From Corynebacterium sp. P3-F1 (GTDB lineage Bacteria > Actinomycetota > Actinomycetes > Mycobacteriales > Mycobacteriaceae): 64,000 nucleotides of DNA. The notes under the pieces were generated by a model that was not told where the DNA came from, made no database searches, and saw only the letters and a program-made list of their open reading frames with translations. This document shows positions 1 through 7,037 of this stretch, piece by piece. The DNA lies in the NCBI RefSeq assembly GCF_030503635.1, contig NZ_CP129965.1:1364001-1428000 (forward strand), written 5' to 3'. How positions within the stretch are numbered: the stretch's first letter is position 1; every line of letters starts with the position of its first letter. The position numbers and the translations under genes are program-made.

Positions 1-165
1 CAGGAGCCCTAAAGCAGAGTCAATGAGCGTGGATTTTCCGACACCATTGGCGCCGACGAGGCGTGTGACGGTGCCGGCCTGCAGCTCAAGGTCGACATCT
101 GTCAGCAGAGCGCGCCCATTGTGCCCTACGTTTGCGCCCTGAAGAAACCGGACTGTGTCACCCAT
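1..165 (-). CDS. ABC transporter ATP-binding protein, N-terminal part (cut by window edge)
   Basis: The first 55 residues of an ABC ATPase are visible. They include a Walker A motif GANGVGKST at about residue 40, preceded by the usual strand pattern (VDLELQAGTVTRLVGANG). The rest lies outside the window, so substrate and direction are unknown. The ATG is 7 nt past the stop of the 108-aa gene upstream, so the two are probably co-transcribed. The small secreted peptide gene at 654-944 is on the same strand. Together they suggest a peptide export or self-protection unit; that is inference from context only. Confidence 0.85.
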   Translation of the reverse strand, partial: MGDTVRFLQGANVGHNGRALLTDVDLELQAGTVTRLVGANGVGKSTLIDSALGLL

Positions 166-172
166 AGTCTCG

Positions 173-499
173 TCATGCTTCCAAAAGCTCACGGACCTCT
201 GTGAAGCCACGTTCGAAGAAGTCGGAAGCCTTTTTTGCGTCAATCAGTTCGTAGCTGCGTGCTGAGACCTGCACGGTCGTGGGGGCATTGCTGTCGGTGG
301 ATTCCTGGACGGCAATGCTCAATGGGGCCTGATAGTTGTCGGTGAGATAAACGCCAATCATCTTGTACTTGAACAGGCTTCCCACCTTGACGGTCATGGT
401 GTTGTCTTCTTCCTCCTCGATCTTGAAGTTGTCGAGTGGGGATAGGCGACTCTTGATCTCGTCGATATTCAGCGACGTTGTGAACTGGGTTGTTTGCAT
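173..499 (-). CDS. Hypothetical 108-aa protein in putative peptide/ABC locus
   Basis: A 108-aa acidic soluble protein without signal peptide or membrane segment, starting MQTTQFTTSLNIDEIKSRLS. It has an acidic stretch (KIEEEEDN, about residues 27-33) and alternating strand-like segments (TMTVKVGSLFKYKMIGVYL; APTTVQVSARSYELI) ending in a helix, which could be a small alpha+beta fold. I do not recognise the family. An AGGAG-type site (CTAGGAGAAAACC) precedes the ATG. It sits between a bacteriocin-like precursor and an ABC ATPase, a position where immunity or accessory proteins are often encoded; that role is a guess. Confidence 0.7.
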   Translation of the reverse strand: MQTTQFTTSLNIDEIKSRLSPLDNFKIEEEEDNTMTVKVGSLFKYKMIGVYLTDNYQAPLSIAVQESTDSNAPTTVQVSARSYELIDAKKASDFFERGFTEVRELLEA

Positions 500-605
500 G
501 GTTTTCTCCTAGCTAACTGTCTCGAGAAGTTCATCGAAGAATTAACGGATTAGTTGTGCGATAGGGATGGGCTAAGGCCAAGATAGCCAATCTTGCGGGT
601 GTGCT

Positions 606-651
606 CGTGCTTCCGACGAAGCTTTGAGCATAAGTTATCGCTGGAAGCACG
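606..651 (-). other. Inverted repeat after the bacteriocin-like gene
   Basis: CGTGCTTCC at 606-614 is perfectly complementary to GGAAGCACG at 643-651, with a 28-nt loop. It begins 2 nt after the stop codon at 654 on the minus strand. There is no U-run, so it is more likely an RNA-stabilising or processing hairpin between the peptide gene and the 108-aa gene than a terminator. Confidence 0.5.
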
Positions 652-653
652 AA

Positions 654-944
654 CTACACGTTGAAGAGAAGAGATACTTCGTTCGCCTTAGTCGCCATCG
701 GTGAAGTGATCAACGGCACCGGTAGCGCAGCCGCCCGCCGCACCGGTGGCGGCACCCTGGCTGCTCCGCCTCCGACCTCGCTCCAGAAGCCGTAGTTTTC
801 GCTCTCCACTGCCTGGGCCTGCTCTGAGGTCAGGACAGCAGTCGAGGGGGCGTTGGTGGCTGCTGCTGCGATGGCCGGGGAGATGGCTGCGGCGCCTATA
901 GCGCCGAGTGCTGCGATGGCGGTACGTGCTTTGAACTTGGGCAT
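654..944 (-). CDS. Secreted bacteriocin-like peptide precursor, probably frameshifted
   Basis: The ATG at 944 has an AAAGGA ribosome site 6-8 nt upstream; an in-frame TTG further up is less likely. The open frame is 96 aa. Residues 1-30 form a classical Sec signal (KFKAR, then a hydrophobic Ala/Ile/Gly stretch to AIAAAA). A short pro-like region (TSEQAQAVESENYGFWSEVGGG) follows. In the annotated frame the tail then becomes Pro/Arg-rich, but the +1 frame reads GAATGAAGGCATGAVDHF and stops at 688-690. That is a typical small-residue, pore-former-like tail. A single missing base near 755-765 would join signal and tail into an 85-aa precursor. This could be a real mutation, a sequencing error or programmed shifting. 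No known bacteriocin family is assigned. Confidence 0.55.
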   Translation of the reverse strand: MPKFKARTAIAALGAIGAAAISPAIAAAATNAPSTAVLTSEQAQAVESENYGFWSEVGGGAARVPPPVRRAAALPVPLITSPMATKANEVSLLFNV

Positions 945-1298
945 TGACAATCCTTTCCGAGGTAGGGAAGACCGCGCGGGTGGCGCGCTCGGCAGTCTCG
1001 AAGTGAAAGTGAATGAGTGAGGAAGGTGAACGGGGTCGGTCTTTCGCGATCATCCGCCTGAGACTTCAGGAGACTGCCGAGAATTCGCAGTCGAAGGCTC
1101 GTTGTGGAACGTTCCTCGGTGGTGTGCACCGCGTTCGCCGACGACGCTAGGGGGCTCCGTTTCGGCTTTCAACAGCTACATCGATCAAGTTGCTGATGCA
1201 TTATCTGGATGTCATCAATCCGTTATGCGGTTTCGGGCGGTAGTTGGCACATCCCTAACGGCCCTCATCTGCAGGGATCGCAAGCTAAGGAGGGAAAA
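945..1298. other. Intergenic region with long inverted repeat
   Basis: No convincing gene. Upstream of the peptide gene lies an imperfect dyad: 15 nt at 990-1004 (CGGCAGTCTCGAAGT) against 17 nt at 1063-1079, whose complement is identical except for two extra bases, with a 58-nt spacer. It could be an operator or a cruciform in the promoter region. The rest, towards the aminotransferase stop, shows no clear terminator. Confidence 0.5.
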
Positions 1299-2324
1299 TT
1301 ATGGTTGGGAAATAGCTTCCCACGCCGACAGGAATTCTTCAGCATCCTCACGGTTTGTCACAGTGACGCGCAAGCCCTCGGGGAAGGCGCGGACAAGGAT
1401 CCCACGGGTTGCCAGCTGCCGGGCAAGGTCGGCGGAATCCACGTCCGGCAACCACACAAAGTTGGCCTGAGAGTGCAGTGCGCCGATGCCGTCCGCGACC
1501 ACGTCGCGCGCGCCGACGGTGTCTTCCACACGGGCGAGAAGTTCCTCGGAATGCTCCAGGGATGCGATCGCCCCGGCTTGAGCGACGGCGCTGACCTGGA
1601 AAGGGATGCCCATCTTGTCCAACGCCTGGATGAGGTTCGCGGCGCCGAATGCGTATCCGACGCGGGCACCGGCCAAACCGTACGCCTTGGAGAAAGTGCG
1701 CAAGCACACAAGATTGGGATAGTCGCGGAATACAGTGCGGCCCTCCACAGCCGCGGGGTCGCGGTTGTACTCCACATATGCCTCATCCAGTGCCACGGTG
1801 ACATGGTCGGGGACGCGGTCCATGAACGCCGTGAATTCGGAGCGGGTGATTACCTGACCGCTGGGGTTGTTGGGGGAGCAAAGGAAGATGAGCGAGGTGG
1901 AAGCGTCGATAAGCGAAAGCATGCTTTCTAGATCGTGCTTGCCGTCGGCGAGAAGGGGAACCGGGCGTGGTTTTGCTCCCACAACCTGGCAAAAAATCGG
2001 GTACGCCTCGAAGCTGCGCCACGGGAAAATAACGTTGTTCTCCGCCCTAGACGTTGCCTGGACGAGCTGCTGGCACAACGCGGAGGAGCCGCAGCCAACG
2101 GTGACGTTTTCCATCTCGACCCCTAAGTGGCTGGCGAGTGCCTGACGCAGCGCGGTCGACGCCATGTCCGGGTACCTGTTCGCCCCTCGCGCAGCAGCTT
2201 CCATCGCGGCCACAGCTGACGGCAACGGGCCCTCCGGAGCTTCGTTAGAAGACAGTTTGAGCGCGTCCGGATCGCTCTTGCTTGGAACGTATGCGGGAAT
2301 GTCGTCGAGATCGCGGCGAATCAT
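1299..2324 (-). CDS. pat: HisC-family aminotransferase (putative phenylalanine aminotransferase)
   Basis: 341-aa PLP-dependent fold-type I aminotransferase of the HisC subgroup, acting on aromatic 2-oxo acids or histidinol phosphate. Visible motifs are KLSSNEAP near the N-terminus, CSPNNPSGQV, DEAYVEY and the PLP-lysine segment TFSKAYGLAGARVGYAFG. The start is taken at the ATG of MIRRDLDDIPAYVPSK, as in corynebacterial Pat proteins. The frame stays open further upstream, but only because it runs through the two tRNA genes. Pat is the usual name for this length and N-terminus in corynebacteria; substrate choice between Pat and HisC is inferred. Confidence 0.88.
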   Translation of the reverse strand: MIRRDLDDIPAYVPSKSDPDALKLSSNEAPEGPLPSAVAAMEAAARGANRYPDMASTALRQALASHLGVEMENVTVGCGSSALCQQLVQATSRAENNVIFPWRSFEAYPIFCQVVGAKPRPVPLLADGKHDLESMLSLIDASTSLIFLCSPNNPSGQVITRSEFTAFMDRVPDHVTVALDEAYVEYNRDPAAVEGRTVFRDYPNLVCLRTFSKAYGLAGARVGYAFGAANLIQALDKMGIPFQVSAVAQAGAIASLEHSEELLARVEDTVGARDVVADGIGALHSQANFVWLPDVDSADLARQLATRGILVRAFPEGLRVTVTNREDAEEFLSAWEAISQP

Positions 2325-2401
2325 GCATATAGAGTCTATTCCTGCCCGCGCCCAGGTTTTTGTCCGGCTGCCCGGTTGTGGGTAGTGTGTAACAAGGCTA
2401 T

Positions 2402-2491
2402 GGAGATGTGCCAGAGTGGCCGATTGGGGCTCCCTGCTAAGGAGTTGACCTTTCACGAGGTCCGCAGGTTCAAATCCTGTCATCTCCGCCA
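2402..2491 (+). tRNA. tRNA-Ser (GCT anticodon)
   Basis: Acceptor GGAGATG pairs with CATCTCC. There is a class II long variable arm, anticodon loop CTGCTAA (GCT) and T-loop TTCAAAT, with the CCA end encoded at 2489-2491. Confidence 0.95.
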
Positions 2492-2492
2492 T

Positions 2493-2568
2493 GCGCCCGT
2501 AGCTCAACGGATAGAGCATCTGACTACGGATCAGAAGGTTGGGGGTTCGAATCCCTCCGGGCGCACCA
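2493..2568 (+). tRNA. tRNA-Arg (ACG anticodon), CCA encoded
   Basis: Acceptor GCGCCCG/CGGGCGC, anticodon loop CTACGGA (ACG), T-loop TTCGAAT. It starts one base after tRNA-Ser. The mature part is identical to the copy at 4138-4210, but here the CCA is encoded. Confidence 0.95.
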
Positions 2569-2688
2569 TTCATTTTCGCCGGTCAGAGCGTTGTCTCGCC
2601 GGTTTCTCTTTTCGTTTAGTGGCTTGGGCCGCACCGTGAAGTAGATTCGGTGAACGGATATAGCGTGCACTGGAGGAAAGAGGTCGCC

Positions 2689-4050
2689 ATGACGACAACG
2701 AAGCAGCGCGATGCCCTCGTGGAACTGGAGAAACTCGTGGAGACCCGCTTGCGGGGCGACCGTGCGGAGGAAATCTCCGGCTTACTCGAGGATGCCAAGC
2801 TCAGCGACATCATCCGGCTCATCGAGCACTCGCCGGTCAAGCGCGGTGCTGTCCTGTTCCGCCTTTTGCCGCCGGAGCGCGCAGGGGCGGTATTCGACGC
2901 GCTCGATCCGCGCCACCAGGCGGATATGGTGCGCGCGCTGGGTAGCGACAGCGTGGGAAATTTTTTCGAGGACATGGGCGCGGAAGACCGCGTCATGCTT
3001 CTCGACGAGCTTCCGGGCCCCGTCGCCGAACGCCTGCTCAAAGACCTAGGCGAAAAGGATAAGGAGAATACGAACGCCGTTCTCGGGTACGAGAAAGGGA
3101 CAGTTGGCCGAGTCATGTCCCCCGAGATTCCCGAGATTTACGGGGAGATGACAGCGCACGAGGTACGTGATCTGCTGCGCGAACAGCACGAAGATTTGGA
3201 GACGCTGTACACCCTGCCCGTCATCGACCGCAACCAGCAGCTCACCGGCATCGTCAAAATGCGTCGGCTCTTCTTGGCTGAGGGTGACATCCCGGTGGTG
3301 GAGCTGCTGGAGGAGTCCCCGTCGGTCGTCGCCACCGCCGACGCTGAGGAGACTGCGCGCTGGTTCCTCCCGCTCGCACTGTTGGCCATTCCCGTGGTGG
3401 ATTCCGGCAACCGCCTCGTGGGCATTTTCACGTTCGACGAGGCGCAGCACATCGTTGAGAGCGAGGATACTGAGGACAGCGCTCGCCAGGGTGGCTCCGA
3501 ATCCCTGAAACAGCCGTACCTGTCCACCCCGCTGACCAGCTTGGTGCGCTCGCGCATCGTGTGGCTTTTGGTCCTCGCTGTCTCCGCGATCCTCACCGTC
3601 CAGGTTTTGGACATTTTCGAGGAGAAGATGGAGCAAGCCGTGGTGCTTTCCCTTTTCATCCCGCTGCTCACAGGAACCGGCGGGAACACGGGCAACCAGG
3701 CGGCGACCACAGTCACGCGAGCATTGGCGCTTGGCGACGTCAAGAAGTCCGACGTCCTCAAAGTCATGTGGCGCGAAGTCCGGGTGGGCCTGATGCTGGG
3801 TGCTGTGTTGGGCACCCTCGGCTTTGGTCTAGCCACACTGGTTTACGGCTTCGACATCGGCATGGTAATCGGTTTGACCCTCCTGTCCATCTGCACGATG
3901 TCGGCGACAGTGGGTGGAGCGATGCCGATCGTGGCCAAGACAGTCGGCGCGGACCCGGCAGTGTTCTCCAACCCCTTTATCTCCACCTTCTGTGATGCGA
4001 CGGGCCTGATCGTCTACTTCCTCATCGCCACATCGATCCTCGGTTTGTGA
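2689..4050 (+). CDS. mgtE: Magnesium transporter MgtE
   Basis: 453-aa Mg2+ channel/transporter. The N-terminal helical superhelix (about 1-130, with DALDPRHQADMVRAL) is followed by two CBS domains (about 135-260, with GRVMSPEIPEI and LPVIDRNQQLTGIVKMRRL). The C-terminal five-helix pore domain carries PLLTGTGGNTGNQAATT and the ending ATGLIVYFLIATSILGL. Start chosen at the ATG with GGAGGAAAGAGG just upstream; a GTG 39 nt earlier is less likely. Only 120 nt separate it from tRNA-Arg, and I see no M-box-like leader. It stands alone. Confidence 0.95.
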   Translation: MTTTKQRDALVELEKLVETRLRGDRAEEISGLLEDAKLSDIIRLIEHSPVKRGAVLFRLLPPERAGAVFDALDPRHQADMVRALGSDSVGNFFEDMGAEDRVMLLDELPGPVAERLLKDLGEKDKENTNAVLGYEKGTVGRVMSPEIPEIYGEMTAHEVRDLLREQHEDLETLYTLPVIDRNQQLTGIVKMRRLFLAEGDIPVVELLEESPSVVATADAEETARWFLPLALLAIPVVDSGNRLVGIFTFDEAQHIVESEDTEDSARQGGSESLKQPYLSTPLTSLVRSRIVWLLVLAVSAILTVQVLDIFEEKMEQAVVLSLFIPLLTGTGGNTGNQAATTVTRALALGDVKKSDVLKVMWREVRVGLMLGAVLGTLGFGLATLVYGFDIGMVIGLTLLSICTMSATVGGAMPIVAKTVGADPAVFSNPFISTFCDATGLIVYFLIATSILGL

Positions 4051-4137
4051 TCATCGTGGCGGCACTGGCGCCCCGGTGACCTGCAAATTTTGCCCGCTGT
4101 TCATCGTGGTGTACCGTTACATCTCGTTGTAAAACAC

Positions 4138-4210
4138 GCGCCCGTAGCTCAACGGATAGAGCATCTGACTACGGATCAGAAGGTTGGGGGTTCGAATCCC
4201 TCCGGGCGCA
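4138..4210 (+). tRNA. tRNA-Arg (ACG anticodon), second copy without CCA
   Basis: 73 nt identical to 2493-2565. The discriminator A is followed by CGT, so CCA must be added by the nucleotidyltransferase. It sits alone after mgtE, with a strong terminator 10 nt downstream. Confidence 0.95.
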
Positions 4211-4220
4211 CGTTCACAAA

Positions 4221-4267
4221 AGCCCGTGATCCAGGACCTGTCAGCCAGGCTGGATCGCGGGCTTTAT
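4221..4267 (+). terminator. Rho-independent terminator after tRNA-Arg
   Basis: AGCCCGTGATCCAG (4221-4234) pairs with CTGGATCGCGGGCT (4250-4263) with one mismatch, followed by a short T-rich tail. Confidence 0.85.
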
Positions 4268-4307
4268 TGCTGGGGCCGCCTTTGTCGCCCGGCCCATCAC
4301 CGAGACG

Positions 4308-5384
4308 TCAGAAGACGTCGATGCGCCCGCCGAGCGATTCTGTCTGGCGGAGAGCTTTCACCCACCCGTCGGCGCCGAGCTGGATGCGCATGACAGGCCG
4401 CGAGGAGATCTTGACGGGGGACACGGATTCTGCGCGGGCTCCCTTGCGCGCACCCATGCGGGTGACGGCACGGTAGCCTGCGCCGGCAAGCTGCTCGATA
4501 TCGGGTTCGGGCGCGGCCAAGGACTCCCGGGCTTCCTGCAGCAGAGGGATGATTTCGTCCAGGGTCTTCACCACGGCATCGGCATTGGTCTCGCACATGG
4601 CTCGGACCAATTCGGGCTCGGTGCCGGCGACCCGTGTCGCGCCGCGGAAGGACCCGGCGGCCAAGGATTGGGCGAGAGTTCCGCCGCGGTCGCCGACGAT
4701 CGCCAGTGCTTCCGCCAAGACGTGGGGCAGGTGCGACACACGGGCGACGGCCTCGTCGTGCGTGTCCACGGACACGGGCACGGCCTCGGCGCCGCACACG
4801 CGGGCAAGCTCGCAGACCTGGCCGAACAAGTCCACCCAATCGTTGGGGACTCGGCGACCGGCCTCGTCGCACTCGATCGCGTAGTCGTACGTGATTGCCC
4901 AGGCGGCACGGGTGAATAGGCCTTCGCGGGATGCTCCCCAGCCGGAGTCCTCTGTGCCGGACATCGGGTGGCCGCCGACGTAGCGCAGCTGCATGCCGCG
5001 GGCTTTGATCAGCTCGTCGACAGGTTTTTTCACGCTGACCACGTCGGTCACACCGCAGTTCGGTGCGTACATGGCGATGGAGTCTAGGACATCCTCCACG
5101 GCGTGCATGGGCACAGCGATGATGATGAGCGCACGGTCAGAGGATGCGCGGGAGAGCACGCGCGAGAGATCATCGGAGACGTCGAAGCCTTCGCGGCTGG
5201 CGGTGCGGGTGCCGGAGCGCGAGTGGTTGTAGCCGTACACGGGCAGCCCCGCGGCGGAGAGGTCGCGCATGATGGAGCCGCCGATGAGCCCCAGCCCGAT
5301 GATGCAGGTGGTGGGCAGTGTGCGCCGCCCCCCGAAGCGTGCGATGGACCCCGGGTTGCCTGTCGTACGGTGTTGCTCAATCAC
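4308..5384 (-). CDS. tyrA: Prephenate/arogenate dehydrogenase TyrA
   Basis: 358-aa TyrA-family oxidoreductase for tyrosine biosynthesis. The N-terminal Rossmann domain carries CIIGLGLIGGSIMRDL (about 27-42). The substrate domain shows GGHPMSGTEDSGWGASREGLF and HDEAVARVSHLPHVLAEAL. The C. glutamicum enzyme is an arogenate dehydrogenase, so that activity is likely here. The start is a GTG with only a weak ribosome site and could lie a few codons off; the nucleotide fold begins about 20 residues in. The gene is divergent from the deaminase-associated gene with a 39-nt gap, so the two promoters must overlap. Confidence 0.93.
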   Translation of the reverse strand: MIEQHRTTGNPGSIARFGGRRTLPTTCIIGLGLIGGSIMRDLSAAGLPVYGYNHSRSGTRTASREGFDVSDDLSRVLSRASSDRALIIIAVPMHAVEDVLDSIAMYAPNCGVTDVVSVKKPVDELIKARGMQLRYVGGHPMSGTEDSGWGASREGLFTRAAWAITYDYAIECDEAGRRVPNDWVDLFGQVCELARVCGAEAVPVSVDTHDEAVARVSHLPHVLAEALAIVGDRGGTLAQSLAAGSFRGATRVAGTEPELVRAMCETNADAVVKTLDEIIPLLQEARESLAAPEPDIEQLAGAGYRAVTRMGARKGARAESVSPVKISSRPVMRIQLGADGWVKALRQTESLGGRIDVF

Positions 5385-5423
5385 CCTGACAAGTTTTCCA
5401 CAACGCGAGTAGTCTGACTAGGC

Positions 5424-5948
5424 ATGAGTGACGGACGAGGGCATGCTGGTCAGGGTGGCGGATACGACGGCGCACCCGAGGACGGTTTCGCTGTCACTGT
5501 GGCACGTCGCGACGGCGAGTGGGTCGTCGCGGAATTCGATGATGACTTCGAAAATCTGTCGACCTCCGTCAATGCGGTCCGTGCGCTCCGCAGCGAGGGT
5601 GCGGCGTTCGCGCTGCTCAACGTCGAGGAGGAATACCTCGTCATTGTCCGTCCCGGCCCGTCGAGAACGCGCGTGCTGATTTCGGACGCGACGATGGCGG
5701 TCGACGACGATTTCGCCGCGGACATCTTAGACACCGCCGGCATCGACATTCCCGACATCGATCCCGACGAGCTGGACAATATAGACGGCTGGGCCGACGG
5801 CGACTTCGGGATTCTCGAGGATGTGGGCATGAGCGAGGAGATCATGAGCGTGCTTATCGACGACACCGAGGCCGACCCCTCCGACATCATCGATGCTATT
5901 GCGGAAGAGCTGGGGTTCATCGACGAACTGGACCGGACGCTTCGTTAG
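5424..5948 (+). CDS. tRNA adenosine deaminase-associated protein
   Basis: 174-aa very acidic protein (many Asp/Glu, e.g. IDIPDIDPDELDNIDGWADGD) of the actinobacterial family found directly upstream of tadA. N-terminal part: TVARRDGEWVVAEFDDDFENLSTSVNAVRALR. C-terminal part: EADPSDIIDAIAEELGFIDELDR. No catalytic motif is visible and the molecular role is not established. It precedes the deaminase by 14 nt, so co-translation is likely. Confidence 0.85.
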   Translation: MSDGRGHAGQGGGYDGAPEDGFAVTVARRDGEWVVAEFDDDFENLSTSVNAVRALRSEGAAFALLNVEEEYLVIVRPGPSRTRVLISDATMAVDDDFAADILDTAGIDIPDIDPDELDNIDGWADGDFGILEDVGMSEEIMSVLIDDTEADPSDIIDAIAEELGFIDELDRTLR

Positions 5949-5962
5949 GGGATTTAGAGTCG

Positions 5963-6448
5963 GTGCTAGGCCCGATGAGCCACTCGGCGAGCCAGTTGGA
6001 GCGACGCGCTGAAGAGCGGATGCGCCGCGCTATCGAGGTGGCCCGCACCACGCCGGCGGCGGATATTCCTGTCGGTGCCGTCATCTACGGGCCCGACGGG
6101 ACAGAGATCGCCACCGGGACGAACAGGCGGGAAACGGACCAGGATCCGGCGGGGCATGCGGAGGTCGTCGCAACGCGAAATGCAGCGCGCGCCTTGGGCA
6201 CCTGGCGTATGGACGGCTGCGAGATCGTGGTCACCCTCGAACCCTGCACGATGTGCGCAGGCATCATCCTCGGTTCGCGTATGAGAAGCCTCGTCTTCGG
6301 CGCGTACGAATCCAAGACGGGAGCTGTGGGCTCGCTTATCGACGTCCTCCGCGACCCCGCTCACCTCCACACCGTCGAGGTCCGCGGTGGTGTGCTCGAG
6401 TCCGAGACAGCCCAGCTAATGACGGGCTTCTTCGAACGTCTCCGCTGA
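5963..6448 (+). CDS. tadA: tRNA-specific adenosine deaminase TadA
   Basis: Cytidine/deoxycytidylate deaminase-fold zinc enzyme, 161 aa, converting A34 to inosine in tRNA-Arg(ACG). Two ACG tRNA-Arg genes lie just upstream in this window. The zinc and catalytic signature is HAEVVATRNA and PCTMCAGIILGSRM. The start is a GTG at 5963 with AGGGGA upstream; an in-frame ATG at 5975 is almost as good. It forms an operon with the deaminase-associated gene. This is the RNA-editing TadA, unrelated to the pilus ATPase TadA at 61560. Confidence 0.95.
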   Translation: MLGPMSHSASQLERRAEERMRRAIEVARTTPAADIPVGAVIYGPDGTEIATGTNRRETDQDPAGHAEVVATRNAARALGTWRMDGCEIVVTLEPCTMCAGIILGSRMRSLVFGAYESKTGAVGSLIDVLRDPAHLHTVEVRGGVLESETAQLMTGFFERLR

Positions 6449-6576
6449 CCGACCGCCTGCGGTCGCACGGCACAATGCGCTGGCGGGGCGATTGACACTG
6501 AATTGTTACGGAATGGTCAGGCCGACCTCTCTACGATGGTCTACGTAAACGAAAACGATTTAGAAGGAGAAGCATC

Positions 6577-6789
6577 ATGGCTGATCTCGATGGCAAGCTG
6601 GACCAGGTCAAGGGCGACGCGAAGGAAGCTCTCGGCGACGTCACCGACAACAAGTCCCTGGAGAACGAGGGCAAGGCTGACCAGCTCGGCGGCGGCATCA
6701 AGGAGAAGCTGAACGAGGCTGGCGACGCGATCAAGGACAAGGCCAACGAGGTCGCTGGCAAGATCCAGGATGCCCGCGACGAGAACTAG
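6577..6789 (+). CDS. CsbD family stress protein
   Basis: 70 aa, very hydrophilic and Lys/Asp/Glu-rich, with the CsbD signature KLDQVKGDAKEALGDVTDN at the start and repeated amphipathic segments. CsbD proteins accumulate in general stress; their biochemical role is unknown. AGAAGGAGA lies 6 nt before the ATG. The 128-nt upstream region holds a TTGACA at 6492-6497 and a TACGAT -10-like box at 6532-6537; they are too far apart to be one promoter, so the box is more plausible alone. Confidence 0.9.
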   Translation: MADLDGKLDQVKGDAKEALGDVTDNKSLENEGKADQLGGGIKEKLNEAGDAIKDKANEVAGKIQDARDEN

Positions 6790-6855
6790 TCCGTCGCTTG
6801 GGGCAGGTACCTAAGAATTTGGTTCCCGGGACACGCTACCGCTACTCTGTTCTGC

Positions 6856-6943
6856 GGTAGCGTGTCCGAGCGGCCGAAGGTACTCGCCTCGAAAGCGAGT
6901 GAGGGTAAAACCTCCGCGGGTTCAAATCCCGCCGCTACCGCCA
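6856..6943 (+). tRNA. tRNA-Ser (CGA anticodon)
   Basis: Acceptor GGTAGCG/CGCTACC, long variable arm, anticodon loop CTCGAAA (CGA), T-loop TTCAAAT. CCA is encoded at 6941-6943. Confidence 0.95.
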
Positions 6944-6947
6944 TTTT

Positions 6948-7023
6948 CAAGAAGTTCGTGGTTTAGGTAAGATTCGGCGAAATATCGCCGATCAACGTAC
7001 CGGACCACGAACTTCTTGTTTTT
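6948..7023 (+). terminator. Nested hairpin with T-run between tRNA-Ser and the MMPL gene
   Basis: CAAGAAGTTCGTGGT (6948-6962) is perfectly complementary to 7004-7018, followed by TTTTT. Inside is a second hairpin, TCGGCGA/TCGCCGA. It can terminate the tRNA, but the T-run ends only 14 nt before the MMPL start, and a TAAGAT box (6967-6972) lies inside the loop. It may therefore also act on the pump gene. Confidence 0.75.
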
Positions 7024-7037
7024 GCGAAAGGATCCCC

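Noticed and set aside
1299..2573. Extended 424-codon version of the Pat aminotransferase
   Set aside because: The extra N-terminus is translated from tRNA-Ser and tRNA-Arg; the protein family begins at MIRRDL.
2569..2688. M-box riboswitch in front of mgtE
   Set aside because: Only 120 nt between tRNA-Arg and mgtE, with no recognisable multi-helix element or terminator.
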